Shown: piece after piece, positions 8,319 through 9,829 of the stretch
Layout: the number at the start of each line of letters is the position of its first letter
Numbering within the stretch: the first letter of the stretch is position 1
Assembly (NCBI GenBank): GCA_005884465.1
Contig: VAZH01000080.1
Span: 1-9,829 of the forward strand
Length of the DNA: 9,829 bases
Direction: 5' to 3'
Source: Alphaproteobacteria bacterium
GTDB lineage: Bacteria > Pseudomonadota > Alphaproteobacteria > Rhizobiales > Xanthobacteraceae
Notes under the pieces: generated by a model
Told to the model about the DNA's origin: nothing
Database searches by the model: none
What the model saw: only the letters and a program-made list of their open reading frames with translations
Made by a program: the position numbers and the translations under genes

Positions 8319-9548
8319 ATGCTTTCTAAACAAAAACTACGTATCGCCGCATTCTCGACGGCGGTCATCGCCTTCGCTGCCATGAGCGGCAGTGCACTCG
8401 CCCAGAAGAAATACGACACCGGGGCGACCGATGCCGAAATCAAGATCGGCAACATCATGCCCTATAGCGGTCCCGCCTCCGCCTACGGCGTGATTGGCAA
8501 GACCGAAGAGGCCTACTTCAAGAAGATCAATGCCGAAGGCGGTATCAACGGCCGCAAGATCAATTTCATCAGCTATGACGACGGCTACAGCCCGCCCAAG
8601 GCCGTAGAGCAGGTACGCAAGCTGGTGGAGAGCGACGAGGTTCTGCTGGTTTTCAATTCACTGGGCACGCCGTCGAACTCGGCGATCCAGAAATATCTCA
8701 ACGCCAAGAAGGTGCCGCAGCTGTTCGTCGCCACTGGCGCGACCAAGTGGAATGACCCCAAGAACTTTCCCTGGACCATGGGCTGGCAGCCCAGCTATCA
8801 GAGCGAAGCGCGGATTTATGCGAAGTATCTGATCAAGGAGAAGCCGGACGCCAAAATCGCGATCATGTTTCAGAACGACGATTTCGGCAAAGACTACCTC
8901 AAGGGCCTGAAGGACGGGCTCGGCGCCAAGGCGTCGATGGTCATTGCTGAAGAAAGTTACGAGCCCACGGAGCCGACGATCGATAACCACATCGTCAAGC
9001 TGAAAGCCACTGGCGCCGACGTCTTCATCAGCATCACCACCCCGAAGTTCGCGGCGCAGGCGATCAAGAAGCTTGCCGAGATCGAATGGAAGCCGCTGCA
9101 TATTCTCTCCAACGTCTCAGCCTCCGTCGGCTCCGTGATCAAGCCGGCGGGCTTTGAGAATGCGGAAGGCATTCTCTCGGCCGCCTATGCCAAGGACGGC
9201 GCGGACTCGCAGTGGGACAACGATCCCGGCATGAAGAAATTCTTTACGTTCCTTGAGAAGTATTATCCCGAAGCCAACAAGCTCGATGGCTCCGTGGTGT
9301 ACGGCTACGGCGTGGCCCAGACCATGGTGAAGGTCCTTGAGATGTGCGGCGACAATCTGACCCGCGAAAACGTCATGAAGCAGGCGGCGAGCCTGAAGGG
9401 CTTTGCGCCCGACACCTTGCTGCCCGGCGTGACGATCAGCACCTCACCGACCGACTTCGCCCCGATCGAGCAGCTTCAGATGATGCGGTTCAAGGGCGAG
9501 AAATGGGAGCTGTTCGGCGACATCATCAGCGGGGAACTCAGCCACTAA
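8319..9548 (+). CDS. Periplasmic substrate-binding protein of the LIV-type ABC importer (Peripla_BP_6)
   Basis: A 409-residue exported binding protein delivering substrate to the LivHM/LivGF complex. A Sec signal peptide is clear: basic MLSKQKLR, a hydrophobic core, and cleavage likely after SALA (residue 28), giving a mature N-terminus QKKYDTGATD. The mature chain shows type I fold segments: EIKIGNIMPYSGPASAYGVI, FFKKINAEGGINGRKI-like (AYFKKINAEGGINGRKI), SYDDGYSPPKAVEQVRKLVE, FNSLGTPSNSAIQKYLN, VPQLFVATGATKW, and FQNDDFGKDYLKGLKDGLG. There is one cysteine in the mature part (Cys343, in EMCGDNLTREN). A good ribosome site TGAGGAGA lies 5 to 12 bases upstream of ATG 8319. It is last before a strong terminator, and a paralogue follows. 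Members of this clade bind diverse organic acids rather than only leucine-type amino acids. Here a dicarboxylate or fatty acid is inferred from the pim neighbours; no ligand can be read from the sequence. Confidence 0.94.
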   Translation: MLSKQKLRIAAFSTAVIAFAAMSGSALAQKKYDTGATDAEIKIGNIMPYSGPASAYGVIGKTEEAYFKKINAEGGINGRKINFISYDDGYSPPKAVEQVRKLVESDEVLLVFNSLGTPSNSAIQKYLNAKKVPQLFVATGATKWNDPKNFPWTMGWQPSYQSEARIYAKYLIKEKPDAKIAIMFQNDDFGKDYLKGLKDGLGAKASMVIAEESYEPTEPTIDNHIVKLKATGADVFISITTPKFAAQAIKKLAEIEWKPLHILSNVSASVGSVIKPAGFENAEGILSAAYAKDGADSQWDNDPGMKKFFTFLEKYYPEANKLDGSVVYGYGVAQTMVKVLEMCGDNLTRENVMKQAASLKGFAPDTLLPGVTISTSPTDFAPIEQLQMMRFKGEKWELFGDIISGELSH

Positions 9549-9583
9549 AGTTCGCAGGGGTTGCCAGCCCCTTCGACCAAATA

Positions 9584-9620
9584 AAGCCTCCTGCGACCCC
9601 GTCGCAGGGGGCTTTTTCTT
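9584..9620 (+). terminator. Strong rho-independent terminator after the first binding-protein gene
   Basis: AAGCCTCCTGCGAC (9584-9597) pairs with GTCGCAGGGGGCTT (9601-9614) over 14 bp with a single T-G wobble (at 9589), closing a CCC loop. TTTTTCTT follows on the plus strand (9613-9620). It lies 35 bases after the stop codon. A smaller hairpin, AGGGGTT (9556-9562) with AGCCCCT (9566-9572), precedes it. Confidence 0.9.
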
Positions 9621-9715
9621 GATGGGCACCTGGAGAAGGTATTCAATGAGGGCAAGAGCCGAGAAGCGCTTCCAGTCAAAACAAGACGCATTCAACCGAG
9701 ACCAGGGAGACCCAC

Positions 9716-9829
9716 ATGCCTGCTATCCAATTGCGATTGGGGGCTTTTTCGGCCGCCATCGCTATGCTCGCGGTAATCAGCAGCGGCGCGCTTGCGCAAA
9801 AGAAATACGACACCGGGGCCACCGATACC
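9716..9829 (+). CDS. Second periplasmic binding protein, paralogue of the first (5' end only)
   Basis: ATG 9716 opens a frame with no stop for 38 codons to the window edge. AGGGAGA (9704-9710) is a good ribosome site 5 bases upstream. The protein begins with a signal peptide (MPAIQLRLGAF, hydrophobic core, cleavage likely after GALA, residue 27). It continues QKKYDTGATDT, which matches the mature N-terminus of the upstream binding protein for the first ten residues; the two genes share the exact 20-mer AAGAAATACGACACCGGGGC there. This is a tandem duplicate in which signal peptides have diverged more than the mature start. Because a terminator separates the two genes, it needs read-through or its own promoter. 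A weak candidate is TTGATG (9619-9624), 17 bases, TTCAAT (9642-9647), 4 of 6 matches each. The full length and ligand cannot be judged here. Confidence 0.88.
   Translation, partial: MPAIQLRLGAFSAAIAMLAVISSGALAQKKYDTGATDT

Noticed and set aside
9619..9647. TTGATG-17-TTCAAT as a promoter for the second binding-protein gene
   Set aside because: Only 4 of 6 matches at each hexamer, and the -35 overlaps the terminator tail. It is mentioned as a possibility but is too weak to annotate.

Overview
The window looks like a chromosomal catabolic locus of a high-GC alphaproteobacterium of the Bradyrhizobium/Rhodopseudomonas group. This rests on GC-rich codon use, the protein sequence style, and a dispersed extragenic palindrome (1611-1707) of a type I know from those genomes. 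I see no integrase, transposase, tRNA, rRNA or CRISPR array. I recognise the left half as the start of a pim-type dicarboxylic-acid degradation operon (order pimF-pimA, as I recall it from Rhodopseudomonas palustris). It is not an undescribed system, although its regulation and transport have points worth checking.

Layout. On the minus strand, transcribed leftward: a two-domain enoyl-CoA hydratase/3-hydroxyacyl-CoA dehydrogenase (pimF, 1727-3823, GTG start), then a 148-base gap filled mostly by the palindromic element, then an acyl-CoA ligase (pimA, from 1578 off the left edge, C-terminus missing). On the plus strand, divergent from pimF: an IclR-family regulator (3948-4814), a short leader with two hairpins (4815-4886), then a tight LIV-type (HAAT) ABC importer operon: two ATPases (4887-5684 and 5681-6394), two permeases (6407-7285 and 7288-8304) and a periplasmic binding protein (8319-9548). 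A strong intrinsic terminator follows (9584-9620). A second, paralogous binding protein starts at 9716 and runs off the right edge.

How the genes fit together. The importer probably brings a dicarboxylate or related fatty acid into the cell. PimA activates it to a CoA thioester, and PimF carries out the hydration and NAD-dependent oxidation steps of beta-oxidation. The IclR-type protein, encoded between the two arms, probably senses an effector and controls the divergent promoters. A perfect inverted repeat, GGAATTTAATTCC at 3868-3880, lies in the only shared intergenic region and resembles known IclR-type operators. The enzyme and transporter families are clear from sequence motifs. The transported substrate, the identity of the inducer and the regulator's role are inference from gene order.

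Non-coding stretches: 1579-1726 (palindromic element), 3824-3947 (divergent control region), 4815-4886 (hairpin leader) and 9549-9715 (hairpins, terminator and 5' region of the second binding protein). No gene-free stretch exceeds 300 bases.
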